Assembly: GCA_947380915.1 (NCBI GenBank)
Contig: CANCSY010000165.1
Span: forward strand, 1-7,022
From: Beijerinckiaceae bacterium
GTDB taxonomy: Bacteria; Pseudomonadota; Alphaproteobacteria; Rhizobiales; Beijerinckiaceae
DNA: 7,022 nucleotides
Reading direction: 5' to 3'
Shown piece by piece: positions 6,217 to 7,022 of this stretch (the stretch's first letter is position 1; every line of letters starts with the position of its first letter). A program made the translations under genes and the position numbers. The notes under the pieces are model-generated. The model was not told the DNA's origin. It saw only the letters and a list, made by a program, of their open reading frames with translations, and made no database searches.

Positions 6217-6594
6217 ATGGCCACTTCAACCCGCTGGACGCTTGCCCTAGCGGTTGCCGCCCTCTCAACGGGGGCGCTAGCGGGCGGCGATGATTACGAC
6301 CCCGCCAATGACAAGGAGCGGGAGGGGCCGGTCTATTTCGGCTTCGTGCGCGACGCCAACGGGGCGGCGGTCTCGGGCGCCACGGTCACGCTGGTCGCCG
6401 CCAACGGGCAGAAGGCGAGCCTCAATTCCAATGCGGTGGGCCTCTACCGCACCCATATCAACGCCGACACCGATCCCAACACGGTTACCGTCAGCTGCGC
6501 CAAGGATGGGTTCAGGCAGACCAAGGTGCAGCGCCGCCCCTCGGTGGCGGTGGCGGCCATGGTGGAGACCAATTGCGTCTTGCAACGCTCGTGA
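6217..6594 (+). CDS. Small secreted protein with carboxypeptidase-regulatory (transthyretin-like) domain
   Basis: The 125-residue protein starts with a Sec signal peptide (Arg6, hydrophobic 8-21, cleavage after ALA at 22). After an acidic linker (GGDDYDPANDKEREG) comes one beta-sandwich domain of the CarboxypepD_reg type, shown by VYFGFVRDANGAAVSGATV, a later GLYRT segment and VTVSCAKDGFRQ. Such domains bind or present substrates or partners and have no enzyme activity by themselves. Two cysteines, Cys94 and Cys120, are the only ones in the mature part and could form a disulfide in the periplasm. GGGAG is not present, but GGGAG-like GGGAG core bases GGGAG at 6204-6208 lie eight bases before the ATG and serve as the ribosome site. 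The stop overlaps the start of the amidohydrolase (GTGA), linking the two proteins. Confidence 0.85.
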   Translation: MATSTRWTLALAVAALSTGALAGGDDYDPANDKEREGPVYFGFVRDANGAAVSGATVTLVAANGQKASLNSNAVGLYRTHINADTDPNTVTVSCAKDGFRQTKVQRRPSVAVAAMVETNCVLQRS

Positions 6595-7022
6595 GAGGGG
6601 CCCTGCTGGCGCTGGCGCTGCTCATCGCCGAGCCCGCCTGCGCCGCCGACCGGCTTTTCGTGAATGGCTCTTTCGTCACCCTGGAGGCGAGCCTGCCCCA
6701 CGCCAGCGCCATGGTGGTGCGCGAGGGGCGCATCGCCGCCATCGGCGAGAGCGCGCTCTTGCGCGCGGCGGCGCCTGCGCAGACGCAGGTGATCGACCTG
6801 CAGGGCCGCACGGTGATCCCCGGCCTCGTCGACTCCCATATCCACGCCATCCGCGCAGGGCTTTCCTATGCCGCCGAGGTCCACTGGACCGGCGCGACAA
6901 CGATCCCCGAAGCCCTGCAACGCCTGCGTGATGCGGCGGGCGCCTTGCCCCCCGGCGGCTGGCTCATCGTCGCGGGGGGCTGGACCGAGTTGCAATTTTC
7001 CGAGCGCCGCCGCCCCACTCAG
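6591..7022 (+). CDS. Secreted YtcJ-type amidohydrolase, 5' part (3' end outside window)
   Basis: 144 codons are visible and the frame is open to the window edge. A signal peptide (MRGALLALALLIAEPACA, cleavage near residue 18-19) is followed by the N-terminal beta part typical of amidohydrolases (RLFVNGSFVTLE, MVVREGRIAAIG), then VIDLQGRTVIPGLVDSHIH. His83 and His85 form the HxH metal-binding motif. Later AEVHW and GGWTELQFSERRRPT fit the YtcJ-like Amidohydro_3 group, whose members are usually over 500 residues. These are metal-dependent hydrolases of C-N or related bonds; the substrate cannot be predicted. The GTG start overlaps the preceding stop (GTGA). An in-frame TTG at 6573 with GGAGA at 6564-6568 is a real alternative and would lengthen the signal peptide by six residues. 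Most YtcJ-like proteins are cytoplasmic; the signal peptide here places this one in the periplasm. Confidence 0.9.
   Translation, partial: MRGALLALALLIAEPACAADRLFVNGSFVTLEASLPHASAMVVREGRIAAIGESALLRAAAPAQTQVIDLQGRTVIPGLVDSHIHAIRAGLSYAAEVHWTGATTIPEALQRLRDAAGALPPGGWLIVAGGWTELQFSERRRPTQ

Noticed and set aside
6290..6995. Long open frames on both strands over the small secreted protein and the amidohydrolase
   Set aside because: They are Arg/Pro/Ala-rich shadows of two genes with clear signal peptides and domain motifs in the chosen frames.

Overview
The window looks like a piece of chromosome from a high-GC Gram-negative bacterium, most likely an alphaproteobacterium. This is inferred from the GC-rich right half (about two thirds GC by eye), Tat and Sec exported enzymes, and an RTX/SwmB/VCBS-repeat surface protein. 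No rRNA, tRNA, CRISPR array or recognisable transposase is present. All supported genes read on the + strand.

Region 1 (1-3729) is the 3' part of one very large gene; its start lies left of the window. The protein is a modular exported protein: an RTX-associated segment, a SwmB domain, an Ig-like segment, long unassigned beta-rich sequence, six RTX calcium-binding nonapeptides, a second SwmB domain, and six 50-residue FG-GAP/VCBS-type repeats that run to the stop codon. Its base composition (roughly half GC) differs clearly from the genes to its right.

Region 2 (3730-4310) has no intact gene. It holds a decayed, frameshifted copy of a VCBS-repeat tail (about 3881-3989) that ends in its own stop codon, parallel to the end of the large gene. 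This suggests that a related gene or an older 3' end once lay here.

Region 3 (4311-5207) encodes a Tat-exported dienelactone hydrolase-family enzyme with a complete Cys-Asp-His triad. It is followed directly by a strong GC-rich hairpin and a C-rich, G-poor stretch, probably a transcription end.

Region 4 (5344-7022) is a tight gene row: a four-helix membrane protein, a three-helix membrane protein (ATGA overlap), a small secreted protein with a carboxypeptidase-regulatory/transthyretin-like fold, and a secreted YtcJ-type amidohydrolase (GTGA overlap) that runs off the right edge. The spacing indicates one co-translated operon that pairs two small membrane proteins of unknown function with periplasmic proteins. 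The amidohydrolase substrate cannot be read from the sequence. The dienelactone hydrolase upstream is also predicted to be periplasmic, so the whole right half concerns envelope chemistry, but a functional link between the two units is only inference.
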